Part shown: one piece after another, positions 37,866 to 45,259 of the stretch
How positions within the stretch are numbered: the stretch's first letter is position 1
Layout of the letters: the number at the start of each line of letters is the position of its first letter
Source of the DNA: JBFXCS01 sp050181915
GTDB taxonomy: Bacteria > Actinomycetota > Thermoleophilia > Miltoncostaeales > Miltoncostaeaceae
Direction of reading: 5' to 3'
Assembly (NCBI GenBank): GCA_050181915.1
Contig: JBFXCS010000001.1
Coordinates: 1,364,001-1,428,000, forward strand
Length of the DNA stretch: 64,000 bases
Notes under the pieces: generated by a model
The model's database searches: none
What the model saw: the letters and a program-made list of their open reading frames with translations, nothing else
Told to the model about the DNA's origin: nothing
Position numbers and translations under genes: made by a program

Positions 37866-38767
37866 GCGCCGCCGATCAGGTCGCCGCGGGCTACGCGCGG
37901 CTGCGGCCCGGCGGAGGGGGCGCCGCCGTGCGGGGCCGGGCGGCGCTGCTGTGGGTGGAGGGTCCCGACGCGACCGGCTTCCTGCACGGCCTGCTCAGCA
38001 ACGACATCGCGGGCCTCGCCGCCGGCGAGTCGTGCGCCGCCCTCCTGCTCGACGCCAAGGGCCACCTGGGGGCCGCCCTGCGCGTGCGGCGCGACGACGA
38101 GCAGGCGTACACGCTGGTCGTCGACGCCGCCGCGGCCGACGGCGTCGCGGAGCTGCTCGAGCGCTACCACTTCTCCGAGGACCTCGAGATCCTCGGTCCG
38201 GAGCAGGCGGACGTGGTCACGGCGGTGGGGGCGGACCCGGCCGGCGCCGCGGCGGCCGCCGACCTGGTCGTCGGGTCGGACCTGCCCGGCGCCCTCGATC
38301 TGGTGGTGTCCGACCCGGACGCCGCGATCGCGGCGCTCGGCCTGCACGAGGCGCCCGCCGAGTCGCTGGAGCTCGCCCGCATCGCGGCCGGCGTCCCGCG
38401 GGTCGGCCGCGACACCGGCCCGTCCACGCTCGTGCAGGAGGCGGGGCTCGAGGATGTCGCGGTCTCCTTCGACAAGGGCTGCTACCTCGGGCAGGAGACC
38501 GTCGCGCGCGCCCAGTACCGGGGCCGCGTGAACCGGGTGCTGCGGGGCCTGCTGCTGGCGGATCCGCCGCCCGCCGAGGGCGCGCCGCTGATGCGCGAGG
38601 GGCGCGAGGTGGGGCGCCTCACGAGCGTCGCGGTGGTGCCCGGCCTGGGCGCCGTAGGCCTGGCCATCCTGCGCCGCGAGGCCGAGCCGGGCAGCGAGGT
38701 CGAGGTGGCATCCGAGGCCGGCGCCGGGCGGGCCCGGGTGGTCGAGCTGCCCTTCCGGGACCGGTGA
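37862..38767 (+). CDS. Folate-binding YgfZ/GcvT-like protein
   Basis: A 301-residue protein of the YgfZ (IBA57) family, which uses tetrahydrofolate in the assembly or repair of some 4Fe-4S proteins. The diagnostic KGCYxGQE motif is present as DKGCYLGQETVAR (about 205-217). The N-terminus ALLWVEGPDATGFLHGLLSNDIAGL matches the family. It is coupled to both neighbours by GTGA overlaps. Confidence 0.9.
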   Translation: MSAADQVAAGYARLRPGGGGAAVRGRAALLWVEGPDATGFLHGLLSNDIAGLAAGESCAALLLDAKGHLGAALRVRRDDEQAYTLVVDAAAADGVAELLERYHFSEDLEILGPEQADVVTAVGADPAGAAAAADLVVGSDLPGALDLVVSDPDAAIAALGLHEAPAESLELARIAAGVPRVGRDTGPSTLVQEAGLEDVAVSFDKGCYLGQETVARAQYRGRVNRVLRGLLLADPPPAEGAPLMREGREVGRLTSVAVVPGLGAVGLAILRREAEPGSEVEVASEAGAGRARVVELPFRDR

Positions 38768-39042
38768 GCACGGACCGCGCGGAGGACGTCCTCGGACCGC
38801 TCGGACGCGCGGCCCTCGCGGAGGCCGTGCAGGCCGTGTCGGGCGTCGAGGGCGGAGGCGTGGCGAAGCTGCGCGTCGCCGGCTGGACGGCGCCCGGCTG
38901 GGCGTTCCGCTTCGAGCTGCCGGGCGACGATCGGCGGCTGGTGGTGGTGCAGGTGCCGCACGACGGCGGCCCGGCCACGGTGCGCGAGCAGGGCCTGGGC
39001 CCCGACGACCCCCTCGCGCCGGAGGACCTCCGCCGCACCTGA
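38764..39042 (+). CDS. Small hypothetical protein after ygfZ-like gene
   Basis: A 92-residue soluble acidic protein that I do not recognise. It has an N-terminal helix (LGRAALAEAVQAVSGV) and beta strands (KLRVAGWTAPGWAFRFELPG, RLVVVQVPHDG). GTG start overlaps the stop of the ygfZ-like gene, making it the third gene of a coupled operon. Confidence 0.65.
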   Translation: MSTDRAEDVLGPLGRAALAEAVQAVSGVEGGGVAKLRVAGWTAPGWAFRFELPGDDRRLVVVQVPHDGGPATVREQGLGPDDPLAPEDLRRT

Positions 39043-39084
39043 GTCCGTGACGGTGCCGTCCGAGGGGGGTGGCACACTACGAAC

Positions 39085-39393
39085 ATGCGTTCGATCACGT
39101 CACAGGGTCAGCTCATCCTCTTCCCCAGCGCCGACCGCGCGGAGCGGCCGACGCCCCCTCCCGTGCGACGGCGCCGCGACGACCGCAGCCGCTCGGCGCG
39201 CATGGCGGCACGGCTCGACGCGCTCGCGCGGGCCGCCGAGCGGGACGCGCGCGAGTGCCGCCTGGCGGGCGACGTCGTGGGCTTCCGGGCCGCGCGCGAC
39301 CGGGCGGTGGGGGCGCGCCGGGCCGCCCAGCTGCTGCGCGCCGGGCCGTCCGGCGTCGCCGAGGTGCTCGGCGGGCACGGCGAGGCGGCGTGA
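39085..39393 (+). CDS. Small basic hypothetical protein
   Basis: A 102-residue arginine- and alanine-rich protein of unknown family. After a basic proline-rich stretch (PTPPPVRRRRDDRSRSARM) come two amphipathic helices (ARLDALARAAERDARECRLAGDVVGFRAARDRAVGARRAAQLL), possibly a helical hairpin. ATG at 39085 lies 42 bp after the previous gene, without a clear ribosome-binding site. It could bind nucleic acid; this is only a guess from charge. Confidence 0.55.
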   Translation: MRSITSQGQLILFPSADRAERPTPPPVRRRRDDRSRSARMAARLDALARAAERDARECRLAGDVVGFRAARDRAVGARRAAQLLRAGPSGVAEVLGGHGEAA

Positions 39394-39408
39394 GCCGGGG
39401 GTCGCCGC

Positions 39409-40068
39409 TCAGTCCGCGGCGCGCGCCGCGCGCAGGCACGCCAGCACGCGCCCCTCGTCCACCTGGCCGAAGTCGCGATACCAGGCTCCGACCGCGATGA
39501 AGCGGTCGATCTCGTGCACGCAGACGACCTGGTCGGCCTCGGCGCGCAGAGCGTCCGCGCCCTCTCGGGACGCGACCGGGGCGGCGGCGATCACCCGCCG
39601 CGCGCCGGCCGAGCGCGCCCACCGGCAGGCGGCGACCATGCTGGCGCCCGTGGCGAGGCCGTCGTCCACCAGCACGCAGGCGGCGCCCTCCGGATCGAGG
39701 GCCGGCGTCTCGGCGTGCAGCCGGGCGTCGAGACGAGCCGCCGCGGCCGCCGCCTCGGCGGCCAGCCGGTCCCGGGAGGCGCGGGCGAGGGCCGGCGGGC
39801 GGGCCATCACGACCGGCCCGCCCGCCGCGACGGCGCCGAGCGCCAGCTCGGGCCGCAGCGGATGGCCGATCTTGCGCACCGCGAGGGCGTCGAGGGGCGC
39901 GCCCAGCCGCCGGGCCACCCGCGCCGCGACCGGCACGCCGCCGCGGGCCAGGCCGTAGACGAGCAGCGGTCCGGGGGAGGGCGCGACGAGGGCCGCGACG
40001 CGGGAGGCCAGCAGCTCGCCGGCCTCTCCGCGGTCCTCGAAGGGCTCGGGGTCCGGCGCGTCCGGCAC
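39409..40068 (-). CDS. Phosphoribosyltransferase-domain protein
   Basis: A 219-residue type I PRTase-fold protein. The PRPP loop VLVDDGLATGASM (about 132-144) is complete, and the N-terminal FEDRGEAGELLASRVA with YGLARGGVPVAARVARRLGAPLDALAVRKIGHP is typical of the uncharacterised PRTase family often found beside dienelactone hydrolases or stress genes. Substrate unknown. GTG start at 40068, divergent from the mug-like gene. Confidence 0.85.
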   Translation of the reverse strand: MPDAPDPEPFEDRGEAGELLASRVAALVAPSPGPLLVYGLARGGVPVAARVARRLGAPLDALAVRKIGHPLRPELALGAVAAGGPVVMARPPALARASRDRLAAEAAAAAARLDARLHAETPALDPEGAACVLVDDGLATGASMVAACRWARSAGARRVIAAAPVASREGADALRAEADQVVCVHEIDRFIAVGAWYRDFGQVDEGRVLACLRAARAAD

Positions 40069-40166
40069 GGAACGGTCCTCGATCGGAGACGCGATGCCCC
40101 AGGATCGGCCGGGCGGCGGCCGCGGTCAAGGCGACCGGCGCGGAGGCGGACGGGCATGATCCCGGG

Positions 40167-40736
40167 GTGGGATTCACCCGCGCCCAACTCGAATCGTTCC
40201 GCGACGCGGAGGTCGCCGACCTGGTGGGGCCGGGGTTGCGGCTGCTGTTCGTCGGCATCAACCCGGGGTTGTGGACGGCGGCGACGAACACCCACTTCGC
40301 CCACCCGGTCAACCGCTTCTACCCGGCGCTGCGCGCCGGCGGGATCATCGACCGCGCCATCGATCCGGCCGCCGGGATGACCGACGACGACCGGGCCTAC
40401 CTCGTGTCCCGCGGCATCGGCATCACCAACCTCGTCGCGCGGGCCACGCCCCGGGCCGACGAGCTCGGCCGCGACGAGCTGCTCGCCGGCGGCGAGCGCC
40501 TGCGCCGCTTCGTCGCCGAGCACGCCCCGCGGGTGGTGGCCATCGCCGGCATCACGGCCTACCGGGCGGCGTTCGGGCGCCGCGCCGCCCGCCGGGGGCG
40601 CCAGGACGAGCCCATGGAGGGCGCCGAGCTGTGGGTGGTGCCGAACCCCAGCGGCCTCAACGCCCACGAGACGGTGGCCAGCCTGGCGGCCGCCTACCGG
40701 GCGCCCGCGGTCGCCGCCGGGGTCGTCGGGCCCTGA
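40167..40736 (+). CDS. mug: G/U mismatch-specific DNA glycosylase
   Basis: A 189-residue uracil-DNA-glycosylase-superfamily enzyme of the Mug/TDG family that removes uracil or thymine opposite guanine. LLFVGINPGLWTAATNTHFAHPVNRFYP (motif 1 with the catalytic Asn in GINPG) and VVPNPSGLNAH (motif 2) are intact. Loss of cytosine amines by deamination is a particular load in so GC-rich a genome. GTG start at 40167. Confidence 0.92.
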   Translation: MGFTRAQLESFRDAEVADLVGPGLRLLFVGINPGLWTAATNTHFAHPVNRFYPALRAGGIIDRAIDPAAGMTDDDRAYLVSRGIGITNLVARATPRADELGRDELLAGGERLRRFVAEHAPRVVAIAGITAYRAAFGRRAARRGRQDEPMEGAELWVVPNPSGLNAHETVASLAAAYRAPAVAAGVVGP

Positions 40737-40758
40737 GAAGGTCTTTCGGGGTGAGCGA

Positions 40759-41061
40759 TCAGGCGAAGAGGATGGCGTCGTCGTCCTCGCCGGCGCGCAG
40801 GCCCGCCTCGATCTTCTCGAAGGCCAGCTCGTGCAGCACCTCGACGAGGTCCTCGGTCGCGCCCGACAGCACCTCGGCCTTGCGGAACTGGACGCTCGCG
40901 CGGCCCACGAAGCAGGTCTTCACCGCCAGCGGATCGCCGTCGCGGGTGATGTTGACCTCGAAGCCCCACAGCATCGTCGGCCCGTCGGTGAGCGACGTCC
41001 GGATGGGCTGAGGGTCCAGCTCGTAGACGTGACCCTCAATCTCGAGTCGACGCTGAGTCAT
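40759..41061 (-). CDS. Small hypothetical protein coupled to ggt
   Basis: A 100-residue soluble protein of unknown family with strand-rich sequence (HVYELDPQPIRTSLTDGPTMLWGFEVNIT, KTCFVGRASVQF) followed by an acidic helix (EDLVEVLHELAFEKIEAGL) and an acidic end. ATG start overlaps the ggt stop (ATGA), so it is the last gene of the parA-ftsZ-ggt operon. No functional prediction is possible. Confidence 0.7.
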   Translation of the reverse strand: MTQRRLEIEGHVYELDPQPIRTSLTDGPTMLWGFEVNITRDGDPLAVKTCFVGRASVQFRKAEVLSGATEDLVEVLHELAFEKIEAGLRAGEDDDAILFA

Positions 41062-42626
41062 AGGTCGATCACCTCTCCGCTCCGGGTGACGGCGGCCGCC
41101 GCCCCGCCGCGTCGCGGATCGCCGGCGGCATCGAGGCCACCGGAACCGCGGCCGGCCAGGCCGACGCCGCCGAAGAACAGGTTCAGCTCGCCCCAGCGTC
41201 GCAGGCGGTGGCCGTCGGCGGCCAGGGCGCGGACGGCATCGTCCGGAACGCCCCCCTCGACGTCGACGCCGTCCCCCTCGGGATGCACCCGCGGACGCCG
41301 CACCGCCTCGCGGGCGCCGAGCCGCCCGTCGACCACGTTCGCCACGGTCTGGAGGATGGCCGATCGCAGGCGGTTCGAGCCCGCCGACCCGAGGGCGAGC
41401 ACCGGCTCGCCGCCGCGCAGCAGCAGGGTGGGCGCCATCATCGACGTCATCCGCACGCCCGGGTCGAGGCGGCCGAAGCCGCCGGGGTTGAGGTCCTCCT
41501 CGCCCAGCATGTTGTTCAGCAGGATGCCGGTGTCCGGCACGACGACGCCCGACCCCGAGCCGTTCGAGCTCGACAGGCTGGCCATGCCGCCGTCGCGGTC
41601 GATGGCGCTGACGTGGGTGGTGGAGCCGGCCGGCTTGCGCGTCTCCGTCGCGCCCCCGTCGACAGGGCCCCGGCCGACGGCCGCGCGCGCCCACATGCGC
41701 TCCATGCAGTCCTCCTCGCGCAGGTCGGCGACGAAGGCCTCGTCGCGCAGCGCGTTCGCCGCCACGCCGGCGCGGACGACCGCGCGATAGTGCTCCGGGG
41801 CCGTGCGCGGCGGGGGCATCGCCTCCATCTCGCGCAGGGCCGCGGCGATCAGCGCGCCGCCGGACGACGGCGGCGGGTTCGTGAGCAGCGTGACGTCGCG
41901 GTAGCGGATCTCCAGCGGCTCGCGCGGCACCACGGCGTAGTCGCGCAGATCGTCCGCGGTGACGAGGCCGCCGGTGCGCGCCAGATGGTCGGTCACGGCT
42001 CCCGCCAGCGACCCGTCGCGCATCAGCGCGGCCCCCTCGCGCCCCAGCAGGTCGAGCGTCGCCGCGAGATCGTGGAAGCGCAGCCGGTCGCCCGCGCCCA
42101 GCAGGCGCCCGCCGGGCGCGTAGATCGCGGCCGACTCGGGCGTGGCGGTGAGCATGCCGCCGAGGATGCCGTGGAGGTAGCCCGCCTCCGGGCCCAGCAC
42201 CACGCCCTCGCGGGCGAGGCGGGCGGCGGGCTCGACCAGGTCGCCCAGGGGCAACCGCCCGAGCCTGGCGTGGGCCTCCCCCAGGCCGGCGATCATGCCG
42301 GGGACCGCGACCGAGGCGGGGCCGATGTGGAAGACCTGGTCGGCGCCGCCGAAGGGGACGGTGAACGAGTCGAGATCGGCCGGATCCAGCCGGCGGCCCT
42401 CCGGGCCGAGCCCGGGCACGGCCACGAAGAAGTCGAGCATCGTCACCTCGCCGCCCGGCGAGCGGGCGAGCAGGAAGCCCCCCGCGCCGGGCCCCGTGAG
42501 CGGGCTCTCCGCCACGGCGGCGGCGAAGCAGGCTGCGCACACGGCGTCGACCGCGCAACCGCCCCGCGCCAGCGCCTCGGCGCCGGCGCGCGCGGCGCAG
42601 GGATGTCCCGCGGCGACCACCCCCAC
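41058..42626 (-). CDS. Gamma-glutamyltransferase family protein
   Basis: An Ntn hydrolase that cleaves itself before a threonine and transfers or hydrolyses gamma-glutamyl groups. The 522-residue precursor carries the processing site GSTTHVSAID with nucleophile Thr336, and PPPSSGGALIAAALREM in the large subunit. The glycine pair NPGGFGRLDPG and GSAGSNRLRSAILQ of the small subunit is also present. Unlike exported GGTs it has no signal peptide. Starts may be GTG 42626 or 42620. It lies 16 bp after ftsZ, an unusual neighbour. Confidence 0.85.
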   Translation of the reverse strand: MGVVAAGHPCAARAGAEALARGGCAVDAVCAACFAAAVAESPLTGPGAGGFLLARSPGGEVTMLDFFVAVPGLGPEGRRLDPADLDSFTVPFGGADQVFHIGPASVAVPGMIAGLGEAHARLGRLPLGDLVEPAARLAREGVVLGPEAGYLHGILGGMLTATPESAAIYAPGGRLLGAGDRLRFHDLAATLDLLGREGAALMRDGSLAGAVTDHLARTGGLVTADDLRDYAVVPREPLEIRYRDVTLLTNPPPSSGGALIAAALREMEAMPPPRTAPEHYRAVVRAGVAANALRDEAFVADLREEDCMERMWARAAVGRGPVDGGATETRKPAGSTTHVSAIDRDGGMASLSSSNGSGSGVVVPDTGILLNNMLGEEDLNPGGFGRLDPGVRMTSMMAPTLLLRGGEPVLALGSAGSNRLRSAILQTVANVVDGRLGAREAVRRPRVHPEGDGVDVEGGVPDDAVRALAADGHRLRRWGELNLFFGGVGLAGRGSGGLDAAGDPRRGGAAAAVTRSGEVIDL

Positions 42627-42642
42627 CGGGGGGTCGCCGAGA

Positions 42643-44085
42643 TCAGCGCCCGTCGTCGGCGTCCGGGCGGCGCAGGACCCGCGTGGCGCCGGGCGCGTCG
42701 GGCGGGTCGCCCACGTCGCTCTCGACGTCGAACACGCCGCCGGACGGCGCGGAGTCCTCCGCCGTCTCGGAGTCCTCGGCCGGCGCGGGCTCCTCGGCCG
42801 CCGTCTCGGGCTCCTCCCGGCGCGGGGCGATCGGGTACGGCAGATCGACGTGCGCCGACCGGGCGGTGGTCGTGACCTGGGGCGCCGGCCGGGCCGGCTC
42901 ATCCGCGGACGCGCCCTCGGGCCCGCGAGCCGGCGCCGGGGCGGCCGCGCGCTCGCCGCGGCGCGGTCCCGTCGTGGGACGCCGCGCGGGCGGCGGCTCC
43001 TCGACGCGCGGCACGGCGCGCTCGCCGCTGAAGTTCGCGGCGACGACGGTGACCCACACCTGGCCCTGCAGGTCCGGGTCGATGGTCGCGCCGAAGATGA
43101 TGTTGGCGTCCGGGTCGGCGGCGTCGGCGACGACGCGCGCCGCCTCGCTCACCTCGACCAGCGACAGGTCCGGGCCGCCGGTGACGCCCAGCAGGATGCC
43201 CTTCGCGCCGTCGATGGGCGTCTCGAGCAGCGGCGAGGCGATGGCCGCCTCGGCCGCGTCGGTGGCGCGGTTGCCCCCGCCGGCGTAGCCGATGCCGAGC
43301 AGCGCCGTGCCCGCGCCGCGGATGATCGTGCGGACGTCGGCGAAGTCGAGGTTGATCAGGCCCGGCAGGGTGATGAGGTCGCAGATGCCCTGCACGCCCT
43401 GGCGCAGCAGGTCGTCGCAGACCTTGAAGGCCTCGACCATGCTGGTGCCGCGCTCGAGGACGCCCATCAGCCGGTCGTTCGGGATGATGATGACGGTGTC
43501 GGCGGTGCCCTGGAGGCGGCTGAGGCCGTCCTCGGCGGTGCGGATGCGCCGGTTGCCCTCGAAGCCGAACGGGCGGGTGACGACGGCGATGGTGAGGGCC
43601 CCCATCTCGCGGGCGATCTTGGCGATCAGGGGCGCGCCGCCGGTGCCGGTGCCGCCGCCCTCGCCCGCCGCGATGAAGACCAGGTCGCTGCCGCGCAGGG
43701 CGCGCCGGATCTGCTCCTCGCTCTCGCGGACGGCCTGCTCGCCCAGCGACGCGTCGCCGCCGGTGCCGAGGCCGCGGGTGATCTCCATCCCCACGGGGAT
43801 GCGCACGTCCGCCTCGCTCACCTCGAGCGCCTGGCGGTCGGTGTTCACGGCGATGAACTCGACGCCGCGCAGGCCGGCCTCGATCATCCGGTCCACGGCG
43901 TTGCAGCCCGCGCCACCCACGCCGATGACGCGGATCATCGCGACGTAGTTCGACAGGTCCCCCGGTCGTCCCGCGTCGGGCTCGTCCTCGAGGCGGCCGC
44001 GCTCGCCGGACATCGCGTCCGTGCTGCGGAACAGCTCCGACAGCGGCCCCTCGCGCATGCTCGGTCGTGAGCCGCGCGTGCTCAC
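42643..44085 (-). CDS. ftsZ: Cell division GTPase FtsZ with extended ends
   Basis: Tubulin-like GTPase that forms the division ring. Of 480 residues, GVGGAGCNAVDRM (55-67), the tubulin signature GGGTGTGGAP (143-152) and the T7 loop NLDFAD (245-250) are complete, so it should polymerise and hydrolyse GTP. There is an unusual 48-residue N-terminal extension before IRVIGVGG. The long acidic Pro/Glu linker ends ATRVLRRPDADDGR rather than the usual hydrophobic C-terminal peptide. GTG at 44085 overlaps the parA stop (GTGA); this is not the normal dcw context, so it may be a second FtsZ. Confidence 0.92.
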   Translation of the reverse strand: MSTRGSRPSMREGPLSELFRSTDAMSGERGRLEDEPDAGRPGDLSNYVAMIRVIGVGGAGCNAVDRMIEAGLRGVEFIAVNTDRQALEVSEADVRIPVGMEITRGLGTGGDASLGEQAVRESEEQIRRALRGSDLVFIAAGEGGGTGTGGAPLIAKIAREMGALTIAVVTRPFGFEGNRRIRTAEDGLSRLQGTADTVIIIPNDRLMGVLERGTSMVEAFKVCDDLLRQGVQGICDLITLPGLINLDFADVRTIIRGAGTALLGIGYAGGGNRATDAAEAAIASPLLETPIDGAKGILLGVTGGPDLSLVEVSEAARVVADAADPDANIIFGATIDPDLQGQVWVTVVAANFSGERAVPRVEEPPPARRPTTGPRRGERAAAPAPARGPEGASADEPARPAPQVTTTARSAHVDLPYPIAPRREEPETAAEEPAPAEDSETAEDSAPSGGVFDVESDVGDPPDAPGATRVLRRPDADDGR

Positions 44086-44888
44086 GCGGACGTCCCGTGG
44101 CCGGCGGCGACGCGCTCCGTGCGGCCGCCCTCGGTGGCGGCGACCTCGCGCGCCAGCTGGCGGTACCAGCGGGCCGCGTGACCGTTCGGGTCGTAGCGCA
44201 TCACGCTCTTGCCCTGGACCGGCGCCTCGGCGAAGCGGATCGTCTTGCCCACCCGCGTGCGGTACACCCTGTCGCCGAAGCTCTCCTCGAGCAGGGCGAC
44301 GGCGTCCCGTCCGTGCATGGTGCGCCCGTCGTACATCGTTGGGAGGATACCGACGATGTCCACGTCCGGATTCAAATTCTCCCTCACCTGGGTGAGGGTC
44401 TGCCGGAGTTGGGCCAGGCCGCGCAGCGACAGGTACTCGCACTGCACCGGCACGATCACCCCGTCGGCGGCGACCATCGCGTTGATGGTCAGCAGTCCCA
44501 GGGAGGGCGGCGTGTCGAGCAGGACGTAGTCGTAGACCTCCAGCAGGGGGCGCAGGGCGCGCTGCAGGGCGCGCTCGCGACCGATCATCGCCGACAGCGC
44601 CAGCTCGGCGCCGGCCAGCTCGATGCCGGCGGGGGCGATGTCGATCTCGCGGGGCGTGATGATCTCGGAGAGGGCCGCCTGGCCGGTGAGCACGTGGTAC
44701 ATGCCCAGATCGAGCGACTCGACGTCGATCCCCTGGCTCATCGAGAGGTTGCTCTGCGGATCGAGGTCGATCGCGAGCACCCTGGCGCCCATGTCGTGCA
44801 GCGCGACGCCGAGGTTGAGGGTCGTGGTGGTCTTCGCGACCCCGCCCTTCTGATTCGCGAGGGCGAGTACGCGCGCGGGTCGAGACAT
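44082..44888 (-). CDS. ParA/Soj-type partition ATPase
   Basis: A deviant-Walker ATPase of 268 residues: KGGVAKTTTTLNLG (14-27, signature lysine Lys14), LAIDLDPQSNLS and VLLDTPPSLGLLTINAM. It resembles chromosomal Soj/ParA, but no parB follows; ftsZ does instead, so it may act as a MinD-like or pole-organising regulator of division. ATG 44888 is chosen since AAGG lies 9 nt upstream; a GTG three codons earlier is the alternative. Confidence 0.9.
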   Translation of the reverse strand: MSRPARVLALANQKGGVAKTTTTLNLGVALHDMGARVLAIDLDPQSNLSMSQGIDVESLDLGMYHVLTGQAALSEIITPREIDIAPAGIELAGAELALSAMIGRERALQRALRPLLEVYDYVLLDTPPSLGLLTINAMVAADGVIVPVQCEYLSLRGLAQLRQTLTQVRENLNPDVDIVGILPTMYDGRTMHGRDAVALLEESFGDRVYRTRVGKTIRFAEAPVQGKSVMRYDPNGHAARWYRQLAREVAATEGGRTERVAAGHGTSA

Positions 44889-45083
44889 CGAGCACACCTT
44901 CGTGGTGGCGGGGACGTCCGCTCGTTTCTACCCGCGACGCAATTCTCCTTGCGCGCGGCCCGCCGTTCCGTGCACCGGGACGAGGCGATCCGGCGTCGCG
45001 CCGCCCGGCGCGGGACGATCGGCGGCGGCCGGCGAGCCGGCCGAGAACGCGGCGGTCATCGGGGTTCGGAGCGGCCGCGCGGG

Positions 45084-45130
45084 GTGGTGTGCCAATTGGC
45101 CGCGGCGGACGCGGCCAATTGGCACACCAC
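45084..45130. repeat. Perfect hairpin/double operator
   Basis: Arms 45084-45104 and 45110-45130 are exact complements around the loop GCGGA. Each arm includes the self-palindrome GCCAATTGGC (45091-45100 and 45114-45123), so two copies sit 23 bp apart, close to two helical turns. This suits cooperative binding of a dimeric repressor, or a cruciform or terminator. Confidence 0.6.
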
Positions 45131-45195
45131 CGCGAGGCCCCGGTCGCGGCATCCCGAACCCACGCGGAGCGCCCTCACTTTTCGACGGCTAGCGC

Positions 45196-45213
45196 TATAG
45201 TTAGCCGTAACTA
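45196..45213 (+). promoter_or_regulatory. -10 box and MntR/DtxR-like operator of mntH
   Basis: TATAGT (45196-45201) overlaps TAGTTA-GCCG-TAACTA (45198-45213), an inverted repeat with 6-bp arms that resembles DtxR/IdeR/MntR boxes (TTAGG-TTAGCC-type). Binding of a Mn-loaded repressor would cover the promoter. About 50 nt separate it from the GTG. Confidence 0.5.
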
Positions 45214-45259
45214 GCGGACCGCGCTCCCCCCGGCGCGGCGAACGACGAAGGAGGCCGAG

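Larger units (their letters stand above)
44889..45259. other. 371-bp divergent regulatory spacer between parA-ftsZ and mntH
   Basis: No gene is seen. The spacer holds a perfect 21-bp-arm hairpin (45084-45130), itself inside an outer GGGTTCGG/CCGAACCC repeat (45062-45069 and 45154-45161), and a metal-regulator-like operator (45198-45213) next to mntH. The part near parA (44889-45060) has no recognised element. Confidence 0.7.

Noticed and set aside
44889..45259. Short open frames across the mntH spacer
   Set aside because: They run through the perfect hairpin on both strands and owe their similarity to its symmetry; codon use is not gene-like.
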